Shown here: positions 50,596 through 59,146 of the stretch, one piece after another
How positions within the stretch are numbered: the first letter of the stretch is position 1
How the letters are laid out: every line of letters starts with the position of its first letter
From: Prochlorococcus sp. AG-347-E23
Lineage (GTDB): Bacteria > Cyanobacteriota > Cyanobacteriia > PCC-6307 > Cyanobiaceae
NCBI GenBank assembly: GCA_003281685.1
Contig: QCBH01000002.1
Span: 1 to 64,000 of the forward strand
DNA length: 64,000 nucleotides
Reading direction: 5' to 3'
The notes under the pieces: model-generated
What the model was told of the DNA's origin: nothing
What the model saw: the letters and a program-made list of their open reading frames with translations, nothing else
Databases searched by the model: none
Position numbers and translations under genes: made by a program

Positions 50596-50733
50596 TAATT
50601 GTGATTGAAGAGAGGATGAGTTAACTTCTTAATATATGATCTATATAGATATTAATAAACAAAAAATACCTTGCAAACTTTAATAGTAAATCTAAATCTT
50701 TTTAATTAAATCCACTATATTTTATTTCCCAAA

Positions 50734-51873
50734 ATGAAAAAAATAAAAATTCCAAAAAATAGAATCCGTAAATTAAAAACATTTTCTTTAGGTAAAAAAT
50801 CATTCGAACTTCTAAGTTTAAATTCGCAAAATAAAAAACTTATAGACTTATGCAGTAATGATTATTTTGGATTAAGTAGGGACAAGGATTTAATAAAAGC
50901 TGCTTACGAAATAAGCATGTTAGAAGGTATTGGTTCAGGAAGCTCTAGGTTTATTACAGGTTCAAGACCAATACATAAATTATTAGAAACAGAACTTGCC
51001 AAGTGGCTTAATCAAGAGCAAGTATTACTTTTCCCAAGCGGATTTCAAGCAAATATAGCCGCTATCCAGGCTTTAGCAAACAGAAATAGTATCGTAATAG
51101 CAGATAAATTAATCCATAACTCTTTATTGGTTGGAGTTAAAGCTGCTCAAGCTAAACTAGTTCGATTTTCACACAATAATTTAAAAGATTTAGAAGATAA
51201 AATTATTCAATCTAACCCCACAAAAAATTCCATTTTAGTTGTTGTCGAATCTCTTTATAGCATGGAGGGATCAATTGCTCCGCTCATAGAAATAACGGAA
51301 ATTTGCAAAAAAAATAGTGTTCAATTATTAGTTGACGAAGCCCATGCAATTGGGATCTTGGGCCCTGAAGGCAGGGGTTTAAGTTTTAATTGCCGTTCAG
51401 ATATAACTATAGTTACTGGAACTTTTGGAAAAGCATTTGGAAGCGGTGGAGCTTTCATAGCCTCCAATTCAGAAATTGGAGAGTATCTTATCCAAACAAG
51501 TGGTGCATTTAGGTACACAACCGCTCTAGCGCCATCTTTAGCTGCTGGAGCACTAGAAGCTTTAAAAAAAATTTTAGAAAATAAAGAATGGGGTAATGAG
51601 TTGTTATCTTCTGCGAAGATATGGAAAGATGAAATTATTAAAAATTTTAGTTTTCCAATTCAAGGAGATTCTCACATTTTATCAATTATTGTTGGCCAAG
51701 AAGAGAAGGCTATTTATCTACAAAAATATCTTGAGAAAAATGGGTTTTTAGCAATTGCGATAAGACCCCCTACTGTTCCTGTTGGGCAATCAAGAATCAG
51801 AATAACAATACGAAGAGACTTAGATTTGAATCTTCTAAAAAATTTCATTGCAGTATTAAAAAAGTTTAAATGA
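50734..51873 (+). CDS. bioF: 8-amino-7-oxononanoate synthase
   Basis: The 379-residue PLP enzyme condenses pimeloyl-ACP with alanine, the first committed ring-forming step of biotin synthesis. The PLP-lysine lies in VTGTFGKAFGSGGAFIASNS; CSNDYFGLSRDKDLIKAAYE, GSGSSRFITGSRPIHKLLE and VDEAHAIGILGPEGRGL are family regions. It is the first gene of bioF-bioK-bioC-bioD-bioA, with 4-base overlap to bioK. No biotin-repressor site was recognised in front of it. Confidence 0.93.
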   Translation: MKKIKIPKNRIRKLKTFSLGKKSFELLSLNSQNKKLIDLCSNDYFGLSRDKDLIKAAYEISMLEGIGSGSSRFITGSRPIHKLLETELAKWLNQEQVLLFPSGFQANIAAIQALANRNSIVIADKLIHNSLLVGVKAAQAKLVRFSHNNLKDLEDKIIQSNPTKNSILVVVESLYSMEGSIAPLIEITEICKKNSVQLLVDEAHAIGILGPEGRGLSFNCRSDITIVTGTFGKAFGSGGAFIASNSEIGEYLIQTSGAFRYTTALAPSLAAGALEALKKILENKEWGNELLSSAKIWKDEIIKNFSFPIQGDSHILSIIVGQEEKAIYLQKYLEKNGFLAIAIRPPTVPVGQSRIRITIRRDLDLNLLKNFIAVLKKFK

Positions 51874-52583
51874 AACAAATTATTACTCAACATGGGTGGG
51901 GACTAAATAAATATTTCTGGGATGATTATAAAGTTGATTTTTTAAATAATAATTGGCATTGGCAAGATAATGAAAGGGGCTATTTTTCAACAAATAATTA
52001 TCAAGCAAAATGGATTAAAAGCGAATCTAAAAAAGAAATCAGAATGACTTTATGCCATTCATTTGGTTTTCACTTAATGCAAAAAAAAATCCTAAAAGAA
52101 GCAACTCATATTGTTCTTATAAATTCTTTTAATAATTTTCTTCCTTTAAGTAATAAGAGAAACTTTATTTTGAGGTCTCTAAAAAGAATGGAAACAAAAA
52201 TCATAAAAGATGAACCTAAGGATATGTTGAAAGAATTTATAAATAGATCATTTATGCCAAATCATATGAATAAAAGTTTTAAAAATATCTTTTATAAAAG
52301 TTTAGAGACATTAAATAAAACTCTTCTTTTAGGAGATTTAAAACAACTTTACATCAATAGAGATTTTCCAGTATTTTTAAGAAAAGATTGCAAAATTATT
52401 TTTATAAAATCAGAAAATGACTTGATTCTTGATAACGAATCAAATAATAACTTCTTAGATTCCTTAAATAAAACACTTGATAGGAAGCCAATTTTAATTA
52501 AATTAGCTCAGCAAGGTCATTGCTTGAATAATTTAAATTTATACGAGATATTACTTAATACACTTAATGATGAAAATGGATAG
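51870..52583 (+). CDS. bioK: Pimeloyl-ACP methyl ester esterase, BioK-type
   Basis: This 237-residue alpha/beta hydrolase is placed between bioF and bioC, where the gate enzyme that removes the methyl from pimeloyl-ACP methyl ester is expected. The nucleophile elbow reads LCHSFGFHLM (Ser near residue 64), the oxyanion start is TQHGWGLNKYFW, the acid may be in FIKSENDLIL and the His in QQGHCLNN. Marine picocyanobacteria use BioK, an isofunctional replacement for BioH; the sequence is too divergent for certainty. It overlaps bioF by 4 and bioC by 17 bases. Confidence 0.78.
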   Translation: MKQIITQHGWGLNKYFWDDYKVDFLNNNWHWQDNERGYFSTNNYQAKWIKSESKKEIRMTLCHSFGFHLMQKKILKEATHIVLINSFNNFLPLSNKRNFILRSLKRMETKIIKDEPKDMLKEFINRSFMPNHMNKSFKNIFYKSLETLNKTLLLGDLKQLYINRDFPVFLRKDCKIIFIKSENDLILDNESNNNFLDSLNKTLDRKPILIKLAQQGHCLNNLNLYEILLNTLNDENG

Positions 52584-53337
52584 TAAAAAGTGGAATGAGA
52601 AAATAAAAAATAATTTCAATGATGCTGCATATCGGTATTTGGAGCATTCAAATATTCAGAAATTTTTTGCAAAAAAGATTGTTCAATTTATCAAAAAATT
52701 AAATCCCCAAAAAAAAGGTGAATGGATAGATCTAGGATCAGGAACAGGAATATTAGCTGATGAAATAGAAAAAAAATTTTCTTCCCAAAAAGTAGCCAGA
52801 ATCGATTTCAGCAAAAAAATGCTTCTTGAGAATAAATTATCTAGTAAAAAAATTTTATGGGATTTGAATAATGATTTACCTCTTGAAATCAATAACTGTT
52901 CTCTATTGACATCTAACTTTTGCATCCATTGGTTAAACAACCCAGAAAAGATAATAAAAAATTGGTTTAGCAAATTAAAATCAGGAGGATTTTTAATCAT
53001 TTCTTATCCAACAAAAAATTGTTTTCCTGAATGGAAAGATACTTGTAGAAAAATTGATATTGAATATAGTGGTCTTAATTTCCTTTGCTCTAAAGAATTA
53101 TTAAAAGATTTCAAATCAACTGAAATTCATTATTCAGAAAAGTTTAATTATCTTGAAAATTTTGAAGATGTATATAAGCTTTTTAAAAGCATTAAAAATG
53201 TAGGGGCACAATCAACTAATTGTAAACGCAAAACAGTGAAGGAGTTAAAAAAAATTCAAAAGTTTTGGCCAAAGAATTACAATAATACAGTTAACCTTTC
53301 ATGGCAAATTGAGATTCAAATCTTAAAGAAATTATGA
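52567..53337 (+). CDS. bioC: Malonyl-ACP O-methyltransferase
   Basis: The 256-residue methyltransferase caps malonyl-ACP so that fatty acid synthesis can build the pimeloyl chain. Motif I EWIDLGSGTGILADEIEKKF lies near residues 49-68; ARIDFSKKMLLENKL is the ribose region, LTSNFCIHWLNNPEKIIKNW the family-specific stretch and GGFLIISYPTKNCFPEWK follows. Two further Met (residues 2 and 4) could be the start; the longest frame overlaps bioK by 17 bases. The stop overlaps bioD by 4 bases. Confidence 0.88.
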   Translation: MMKMDSKKWNEKIKNNFNDAAYRYLEHSNIQKFFAKKIVQFIKKLNPQKKGEWIDLGSGTGILADEIEKKFSSQKVARIDFSKKMLLENKLSSKKILWDLNNDLPLEINNCSLLTSNFCIHWLNNPEKIIKNWFSKLKSGGFLIISYPTKNCFPEWKDTCRKIDIEYSGLNFLCSKELLKDFKSTEIHYSEKFNYLENFEDVYKLFKSIKNVGAQSTNCKRKTVKELKKIQKFWPKNYNNTVNLSWQIEIQILKKL

Positions 53338-53999
53338 GTAGTCAGGATAGTATTTTCAAATTTATAATTTGTGGAACAGATACTGATATTGGAAAAACTT
53401 TAATAAGCTCTTTTTTCGTTAAAGGATTAAATTCCTTTTATTGGAAGCCTATTCAAAGCGGTATTGAATCGCAAACTGATAGTCAAACTGTTGAAGAACT
53501 TGCACAATTAAGTAAAGAGAAAATGATCAAAGAAGCTTATGTCTTTACGAAACCTCTATCTCCTCATTGGGCTGCTGAAATAGATCAAAAAACTATTAAC
53601 TTTGACAAGTTGAGATTGCCAAAAGTGCAAGGCTCATTAATTGTAGAAACGGCAGGTGGATTAATGGTTCCATTAACACGCAATTTTTTGCAAATAGATC
53701 AAATAAAACAATGGAATCTTCCGGTAATACTTGTATGCAAGAGCTCACTTGGCACTCTTAACCATACCCTGCTTAGTATTGAGGCCTTAAAGCGAAGAAA
53801 TATTGAGATCTTGGGTTTAGTAGTCAATGGCGAAAAACACTTAGATAATCCAAAAACTCTAGTTAATTTTAGTGGTATTCCGTTAATTGCTGAATTTCCT
53901 TACATCAAAAAAAAGGACTCAAACAATTTAGATATACTATGGAAAGAACTAGACATCAAGAATAAGTTGATCTCACTTTTAAACTCAAAAATAAGTTAA
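53334..53999 (+). CDS. bioD: Dethiobiotin synthetase
   Basis: The 221-residue ATP-dependent enzyme closes the ureido ring with CO2. P-loop: ICGTDTDIGKTLISSFFVK (residues 12-30); FYWKPIQSGIESQTDSQTVE is the second conserved region; VETAGGLMVPLTRNFLQIDQ and LVCKSSLGTLNHTLLSIEAL follow. It starts 4 bases inside bioC and is followed directly by bioA. bioB, which inserts the sulfur, is not in the cluster. Confidence 0.94.
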   Translation: MSSQDSIFKFIICGTDTDIGKTLISSFFVKGLNSFYWKPIQSGIESQTDSQTVEELAQLSKEKMIKEAYVFTKPLSPHWAAEIDQKTINFDKLRLPKVQGSLIVETAGGLMVPLTRNFLQIDQIKQWNLPVILVCKSSLGTLNHTLLSIEALKRRNIEILGLVVNGEKHLDNPKTLVNFSGIPLIAEFPYIKKKDSNNLDILWKELDIKNKLISLLNSKIS

Positions 54000-55301
54000 A
54001 TGAAATCTTTGGATTCAAAAACTCCAAATCAAGATTGGCACCCAAATATTTGGCCACCTTTTACACAAATCAATAACAGCAAACCGCAAATAGAAGTAAC
54101 ACATGGTAAGGATGCCCTCATATTTACTAAAAATCCTAAAAAAGAGTTAATAGATGCAATTAGTAGTTGGTGGGTAACTCTTCATGGACATAGTAACCAA
54201 TACATTGCAGATGCCATTTTCAATCAATCAAAAAAACTTGAGCAAGTTATATTTGCTGATTTTTTACATCCACAGGCAAAAAAATTGGCGGAAAGACTTA
54301 GTGAATTAACAAAACTAGAAAGATTATTCTTTTCTGATAACGGTTCTACTGCAGTGGAAGTCGCTTTAAAAATTGCTTTCCAATCATGGCAAAATAAAGG
54401 AGTGACAAGAACTCAAATAGTAGCTTTTGATGGCGCCTATCATGGCGATACATTTGGAGCAATGGCTTTAGGTGAAAGAAATATTTTTAATGAAAATTTC
54501 GATAATCTTATGTTCCCAGTTAGGAGAGTACCCTGGCCTTCAACTTGGATGAACGATGAAGAAGTAGAAAATAAAGAAAATGAGGCGATCCAAAAATTAG
54601 AAACTCTTCTTAAAACCCCCACAGTTGCAGTAATACTTGAGCCACTTGTTCAAGGAGCAGGAGGAATGAATATGGTTAGGCCTCAGTTTATAAAAAAAGT
54701 TTCAGAAATTATAAAAAATAATAATTCTTTGTTAATTGCTGATGAAGTTTTGACTGGGTTTGGAAGATGTGGAAGTCTTTTTGCTTTTCAAAAAGCAAAA
54801 ATAGTTCCTGATTTAATAAGTATTTCAAAAGGCTTAACTGGTGGATTTTTACCAATGGGAATAACTTTATGTAAAGAAAAAATTTTTCAATCCTTTATTG
54901 ATGATTCCCCAAGAAAAACTTTTTGGCATGGACATAGTTTTACTGCTAATCCTTTAGGTTGCGCTGCAGCAAACGCTAGCCTTGATTTATTAGAAAAAGA
55001 ACCACACAAATACCTTTCATTTGAAGAAAAACATTTATCTCACTTAATTAAATTTAAAAACTTACCTTATATAAAAAAAATAAGGATATCCGGCACAATT
55101 GCTGCCTTCGATTTAGATATTGGGAACAAAAAAGGTTATTTCAATAATATTGGGAAAGAAATAAAGAGTCTTGCAATGGAACAAGGTTTATTTATTAGAC
55201 CTCTCGGGAATGTTATTTATCTCTTGCCACCTCTCTGTATAACCGATGATCAATTAGAAAAAAGTTACTGGATAATAAGGCAAATCTTAGAAAATCTTTA
55301 G
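54000..55301 (+). CDS. bioA: Adenosylmethionine-8-amino-7-oxononanoate aminotransferase
   Basis: The 433-residue class III aminotransferase makes 7,8-diaminononanoate. Substrate-binding N-terminus HPNIWPPFTQ, then ISSWWVTLHGHSNQYIADAI, the aspartate site LLIADEVLTGFGRCGSLFAF, the PLP-lysine in DLISISKGLTGGFLPMGITL and a C-terminal RPLGNVIYLLPPLCITDDQL. It starts directly after bioD with no spacer and ends the operon, convergent with the DUF3143 gene. Confidence 0.95.
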   Translation: MKSLDSKTPNQDWHPNIWPPFTQINNSKPQIEVTHGKDALIFTKNPKKELIDAISSWWVTLHGHSNQYIADAIFNQSKKLEQVIFADFLHPQAKKLAERLSELTKLERLFFSDNGSTAVEVALKIAFQSWQNKGVTRTQIVAFDGAYHGDTFGAMALGERNIFNENFDNLMFPVRRVPWPSTWMNDEEVENKENEAIQKLETLLKTPTVAVILEPLVQGAGGMNMVRPQFIKKVSEIIKNNNSLLIADEVLTGFGRCGSLFAFQKAKIVPDLISISKGLTGGFLPMGITLCKEKIFQSFIDDSPRKTFWHGHSFTANPLGCAAANASLDLLEKEPHKYLSFEEKHLSHLIKFKNLPYIKKIRISGTIAAFDLDIGNKKGYFNNIGKEIKSLAMEQGLFIRPLGNVIYLLPPLCITDDQLEKSYWIIRQILENL

Positions 55302-55309
55302 ATAGAAAT

Positions 55310-55567
55310 TTAAGGTCCCTGCAGTATTGCATTTTCCACATCTTCTCTATTAATGCAATAGGAAAATAGTCTTTTAGTTTCTTGTCCTTCACTTTCCCAG
55401 ATAACACTTAAATCTTCTTGTTCAAAAATAATAGTTGCATTCCAATTTGAAAGTAACAGATACCATTTAGATGGATTATTAATATCCTTCACAGCACCTA
55501 AATCAGTTAGCCACAATTCCAATGATTGCAGTGAATTTTGATTGATAGGTTTTTTAGAGGGATTCAC
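55310..55567 (-). CDS. DUF3143 family protein
   Basis: The 85-residue protein fits DUF3143, a cyanobacterial and plastid family without known function: LQSLELWLTDLGAVKDINNP, SKWYLLLSNWNATIIFEQED, LSVIWESEG, ending FSYCINREDVENAILQGP. It is predicted alpha/beta and soluble. It follows the J-domain gene by 16 bases on the same strand, so a shared role in protein folding or photosystem assembly is possible but unproven. Confidence 0.82.
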   Translation of the reverse strand: MNPSKKPINQNSLQSLELWLTDLGAVKDINNPSKWYLLLSNWNATIIFEQEDLSVIWESEGQETKRLFSYCINREDVENAILQGP

Positions 55568-55583
55568 AAACTTTTTTAAAAAA

Positions 55584-56024
55584 TTATTTAATTAGCCAAA
55601 GCGGTATTGTCTCTAATTCTTTTCCAGTAAAAGAAGCAATAAAAATTGAACAAATTAAACTTATAGAAATGATGATAATTAAAAGAAACAAGGAAAACAA
55701 TTCTCCATTCGAAAAAGGTCTTCTATTTCCTATTAAATTTTGATTATTAGAATCGATTACTAAATTATTTAAAACTTTTATATTGTTTTTTATTTTAGAG
55801 TTTTCTTTTAGTTTGTCATCATATATTTTTCTTAAATTACTATTATTTAAATGTTCATAAGCTTCAAGAACTTCTTGAAATTTACTTTTAGCAACTTCTA
55901 TTTCCAAAGAAGTTGTATCGGGATGCAACTCAATAGAAAGTTTACAAAATGCCTTTCTTAATTCATGATTGGATGCATTTTCATTTACACCTAAAATTTT
56001 GTAATAGGAAGTTTCCCCTTTCAA
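55584..56024 (-). CDS. J-domain protein with C-terminal membrane anchor
   Basis: The 146-residue protein has an N-terminal J domain, YYKILGVNENASNHELRKAF with the HPD motif in SIELHPDTTSLE (residues about 36-38), so it can stimulate an Hsp70. The middle is polar (lysine- and asparagine-rich), and one membrane helix LFSLFLLIIIISISLICSIF is near residues 110-130. This anchors a co-chaperone at a membrane, perhaps the thylakoid. Likely operon with the DUF3143 gene. Confidence 0.87.
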   Translation of the reverse strand: MKGETSYYKILGVNENASNHELRKAFCKLSIELHPDTTSLEIEVAKSKFQEVLEAYEHLNNSNLRKIYDDKLKENSKIKNNIKVLNNLVIDSNNQNLIGNRRPFSNGELFSLFLLIIIISISLICSIFIASFTGKELETIPLWLIK

Positions 56025-56086
56025 AATAATCTTTTATTAATATTGTAATTCTAATAAATTTTTACTAAATAGAATGTATTTAATGG

Positions 56087-56827
56087 ATGGTTAAAATTCA
56101 TATTTATAAAGAAATGAAAAAACAAAACATTCCAGAAGAAATTCTTTCCTTAATAACTGAAGAAGAAATAAATTTATTTCAAGAGTTACAAATTAAAATT
56201 AAAGAATTAAATAATAAAACTAATCTTACAAGATTAACTGATGGCGATGATTATTGGGTATCTCAAGTTTTTGACAGCATTTGGCCATTCAAAGCTTTCA
56301 CGAATATTAATTTTGATAATAAAAATTTTTTAGATATTGGATCAGGCTGTGGCTTCCCTGGTTTAGCTTATGCAATAACACATCCTAATTCTGAGATATA
56401 CCTAGTTGATTCTTTGAAAAAGAAAACAGATGCAATAAAAATTTTAGTTGAACAGATCAATTTCAAAAACAATATTCATGTAATCAATGATCGTATTGAG
56501 AACTTAGCCCACCAATCGTCTATGAGAAATAATTTTAATATTGCAACGACTAGAGCGGTTAGTAATCCATCAACAGTTTCGGAATATATACTACCAATGT
56601 TAAAAAAAGAAGGGTTTGGACTTTTATATTGTGGCAAATGGACGATTGAAGAAAGCAAAAATCTAGATAAAACTTTAGAAATATTAGAAGGGAAAGTTAA
56701 AGATAAAAAAGAGATACTATTACCAAGAAATAAAGGTACCCGAAATATTATTCTTATTCAACCAAAAAATTTTTGTCCTGAAATTTATCCAAGAAAAGTT
56801 GGCAAACCTGAAAAAAATCCATTATGA
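56087..56827 (+). CDS. rsmG: 16S rRNA m7G methyltransferase RsmG
   Basis: The 246-residue enzyme methylates G527 of 16S rRNA. Marks are LNNKTNLTRLTDGDDYWVSQ, VFDSIWPFK, the SAM site FLDIGSGCGFPGLAYAI and TTRAVSNPSTVSEYILPML. The frame begins at ATG 56087, but the internal Met at residue 10 (56114) gives a start closer to other cyanobacterial versions; either is possible. Converges with the aldo/keto reductase gene 2 bases away. Confidence 0.92.
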   Translation: MVKIHIYKEMKKQNIPEEILSLITEEEINLFQELQIKIKELNNKTNLTRLTDGDDYWVSQVFDSIWPFKAFTNINFDNKNFLDIGSGCGFPGLAYAITHPNSEIYLVDSLKKKTDAIKILVEQINFKNNIHVINDRIENLAHQSSMRNNFNIATTRAVSNPSTVSEYILPMLKKEGFGLLYCGKWTIEESKNLDKTLEILEGKVKDKKEILLPRNKGTRNIILIQPKNFCPEIYPRKVGKPEKNPL

Positions 56828-56829
56828 AA

Positions 56830-58023
56830 TTATTTTTTTGATAATCTTTTAGTATTCTTATCTCCAAACTTTTCTTTTAAATTTCTCAATTTTTTTATAA
56901 CTTTTTTTGGATTTATATGACCTTCTAATACTTTCAATAATTTTTCTTCAGAAACATCTACATCTAGTAAATTTGCGTTGAATCCTGGGAACCAGTGGCT
57001 TCCATTACCAAGCAATTGATATCTAGCTCTTGCATATCCTTCCATACCCAACCAATCAATTAAATTTGAAAGCCAAAGCAGAACAGGAATATTAATATTT
57101 CCCGGGGTATATTCCCAACTTGGTAAATTTCTATTCCAATTTTGATGCCACTCTAAACCTAAGGAATTAATTGATTCCTGCCTTAATTTGTTAATTATCT
57201 TTGGCACATACTTCTCAGATTCCGATAACAACGAGACAGCTTCTAAATGCAGAGCAAAATCTGTCTCTTTTGCAATACCCACACTCAAAGTATGGACATT
57301 TTGATTTCTTAAGCAAAAAAGATCATTAAAAACTATAGGATGAAGTGGTTTACAAAATTCCAACATTTTTCTTGAGGGAGTATGAAGATGTCCCCCTTTA
57401 TCAGTGGGACTAATTATGAAAACCCCAAGATCATGCTTATTGGCTAAATTAATAACCTTTGTATTTTCCTGATTAATAAAATACCAGTGCAAATTTACAT
57501 AATCAAATAAGTTTGTTGTTATGGCCTTTTCAATAAGTGAAGATTTTCCATGGGTTGAAAATCCAATAGATCCAATTAAATTTTCTTTTTGAAAATTCCT
57601 CAAAATATCAATGCAACCTCCATCTCGAATAGCCTGATGTAAATGTTCAGCAGTATTAATACCATGTATTGCTAACAAATCAATTTTTTTAACTTTCAAT
57701 TTTTCAATACTAGATAATACATCTCGCTCAAAAATTTCCGGATCACTATTTGGTGGAATCTTTGTTTGGATTATATTTGGGATTTTCTTAGTATTCTTAA
57801 AACACATCCCTAATTGAACCTCAGAAGTTCCATAGTACTTGGCGGTTTCTACATGACTAAAGCCATATTGTGTTGCAAGATCATATATATTTTCTACTTT
57901 ATTTTGTTCTTCGTATGAAACCTCAGAAAAATCTAATTGATCCCAACTTTTTTGAAATCTCATACCACCTAAAGATAAAACAGGAATCTTCAGATTGGTT
58001 CTACCAAATCTACGATATTTCAT
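56830..58023 (-). CDS. Aldo/keto reductase family protein
   Basis: The 397-residue protein has an aldo/keto reductase barrel: RRFGRTNLKIPVLSLGGMRF at the N-terminus, the catalytic Tyr in ETAKYYGTSEVQLG, DLLAIHGINTAEHLHQAI with the catalytic His region and LGVFIISPTDKGGHLHTP. The last 100 residues, including WLGMEGYARARYQLLGNGSH, form an extension seen in cyanobacterial members; no 4Fe-4S motif is present in it. It is the last gene of a four-gene minus-strand row that begins with DUF2997; the neighbouring ferredoxin could supply electrons. Substrate unknown. Confidence 0.87.
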   Translation of the reverse strand: MKYRRFGRTNLKIPVLSLGGMRFQKSWDQLDFSEVSYEEQNKVENIYDLATQYGFSHVETAKYYGTSEVQLGMCFKNTKKIPNIIQTKIPPNSDPEIFERDVLSSIEKLKVKKIDLLAIHGINTAEHLHQAIRDGGCIDILRNFQKENLIGSIGFSTHGKSSLIEKAITTNLFDYVNLHWYFINQENTKVINLANKHDLGVFIISPTDKGGHLHTPSRKMLEFCKPLHPIVFNDLFCLRNQNVHTLSVGIAKETDFALHLEAVSLLSESEKYVPKIINKLRQESINSLGLEWHQNWNRNLPSWEYTPGNINIPVLLWLSNLIDWLGMEGYARARYQLLGNGSHWFPGFNANLLDVDVSEEKLLKVLEGHINPKKVIKKLRNLKEKFGDKNTKRLSKK

Positions 58024-58033
58024 CTTTTTGATA

Positions 58034-58393
58034 TTAGTGCTTATTCATTCTCGGTGGCTTTCCAAATGTTTGAAACATATCCCTATCTAGACTATTCTCT
58101 AAATCATCCAATTCTTCAAATTTGACCCAATGAATACAATCAACAGGGCATGTATCTATTGCTTCTTGTATGACATCAGAATTATCTCCATCTTGCCTAA
58201 GGGCTCGACTTCTACCATGAAATTCATCAACAGTGAAAGTGTTCGAAGCGACGTGAACACAGTATTGACAACCAATACACTTAGCTTCATCAACCCATAC
58301 AGCTTTTTCGGCTAACTGACCGCCTAAAACGGGCTCCCAGCCTGTAATCTCAATATTTTCTTCAGTATTATGAAATGGATCCGTAAAATCCAT
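58034..58393 (-). CDS. Bacterial-type ferredoxin
   Basis: The 119-residue protein has a first 4Fe-4S-type motif AKCIGCQYCVHVASNTF (C-x2-C-x2-C followed by a loop) and the closing Cys in DTCPVDCIHWV. The second cluster's ligands are partly replaced, so it probably carries one cluster. The segment FTVDEFHGRSRALRQDGDNS is characteristic of the cyanobacterial/plant ferredoxin domain also found fused to J domains. It lies between ycf35 and the aldo/keto reductase gene, 10 bases from each. Confidence 0.88.
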   Translation of the reverse strand: MDFTDPFHNTEENIEITGWEPVLGGQLAEKAVWVDEAKCIGCQYCVHVASNTFTVDEFHGRSRALRQDGDNSDVIQEAIDTCPVDCIHWVKFEELDDLENSLDRDMFQTFGKPPRMNKH

Positions 58394-58402
58394 ATCTTGG
58401 CA

Positions 58403-58795
58403 TTAGTTTTCCCACTTAGTTAAGACCAATTCAATAGAGCCATCATTTTTATTTTTTTGCTCTACGATTTGATATCCATCTTCTTGAGTTTTAGAAATGA
58501 TTGTTTGGTAAGCATACATTTGTGTAACTTTTGAGATAAATCTTTCTACTGGAATTTCAAATTTCCATAGATCAAGGTCAGTAACTAATTCATATGCATT
58601 AGAATTGTTATCCCATTTAAATCCAACTTGGGTATCGCCAGGTAATTGCATGCTTATATCAACGGCTGTAAATTGACCTCTATATCCTTTTACAAACTTT
58701 TCTTTTTGATTAATACTATAGCCGAAATGATTTAAAGCCTTAATTAATGGCTCTGCTTCTTTGAGCTTGGTTTTAATCGTACTAAAATGTGACAT
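58403..58795 (-). CDS. ycf35: Ycf35 / DUF1257 family protein
   Basis: The 130-residue protein is the plastid-encoded Ycf35 family of unknown function: SHFSTIKTKLKEAEPLIKAL, NHFGYSINQKEKFVKGYRGQ, PGDTQVGFKWDNNSNAYELV and a MYAYQTI segment near residue 100. The set with DUF2997 and ferredoxin is conserved in cyanobacteria. Its start overlaps the DUF2997 stop by 14 bases, in another frame, which indicates tight coupling. Confidence 0.88.
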   Translation of the reverse strand: MSHFSTIKTKLKEAEPLIKALNHFGYSINQKEKFVKGYRGQFTAVDISMQLPGDTQVGFKWDNNSNAYELVTDLDLWKFEIPVERFISKVTQMYAYQTIISKTQEDGYQIVEQKNKNDGSIELVLTKWEN

Positions 58796-58997
58796 TAGAT
58801 TCGTTATTTAATTGTGTTAAGTTTTCACTTTGATTAGAGATGAAAGCATCAGATGTTTTATTTTTAACTGTTACTTTACCGAGAGCGTCTTCGAGATTTT
58901 TTGTAGCTTCATTGCATGAGTTACCAGTAAATCCCTCAACAGACTCTTCAACTCTTCCGTCTTGATGAATTTTGAATCTCAATGTTTTTTGAGGCAT
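58782..58997 (-). CDS. DUF2997 family protein
   Basis: The 71-residue protein begins MPQKTLRFKIHQDGRVEESV, then EGFTGNSCNEATKNLEDALG and a Ser/Asn-rich tail; this is the DUF2997 pattern, in which the conserved Cys (here in NSCNEAT) follows a GxxGxxC. It heads the operon to ycf35, ferredoxin and the aldo/keto reductase. A 15-base palindrome lies 9 bases before its start codon. Function unknown. Confidence 0.82.
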   Translation of the reverse strand: MPQKTLRFKIHQDGRVEESVEGFTGNSCNEATKNLEDALGKVTVKNKTSDAFISNQSENLTQLNNESNVTF

Positions 58998-59005
58998 TTA
59001 AATTC

Positions 59006-59020
59006 AAGTACTGAGTACTT
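59006..59020. promoter_or_regulatory. Palindrome at the start of the DUF2997 operon
   Basis: AAGTACT-G-AGTACTT is a perfect palindrome around one G, 9 bases upstream of the minus-strand start at 58997. It might be an operator or an mRNA hairpin covering the ribosome site. It is one base too short between half-sites to fit the cyanobacterial LexA box. Confidence 0.4.
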
Positions 59021-59146
59021 TTACTTTATATAGAATAACGAAAATATTTTGTTTCAGTTGGTACAAGTTAATTAATTTTAATTTTTATATTGAATATCTG
59101 ATAAATTAATTAGTTATATAGTGTTCTGATAAAAAAATTAAGATTT

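Noticed and set aside
59006..59020. LexA operator
   Set aside because: Half-site spacing is one base short of the cyanobacterial LexA consensus and the genes are not DNA repair genes.
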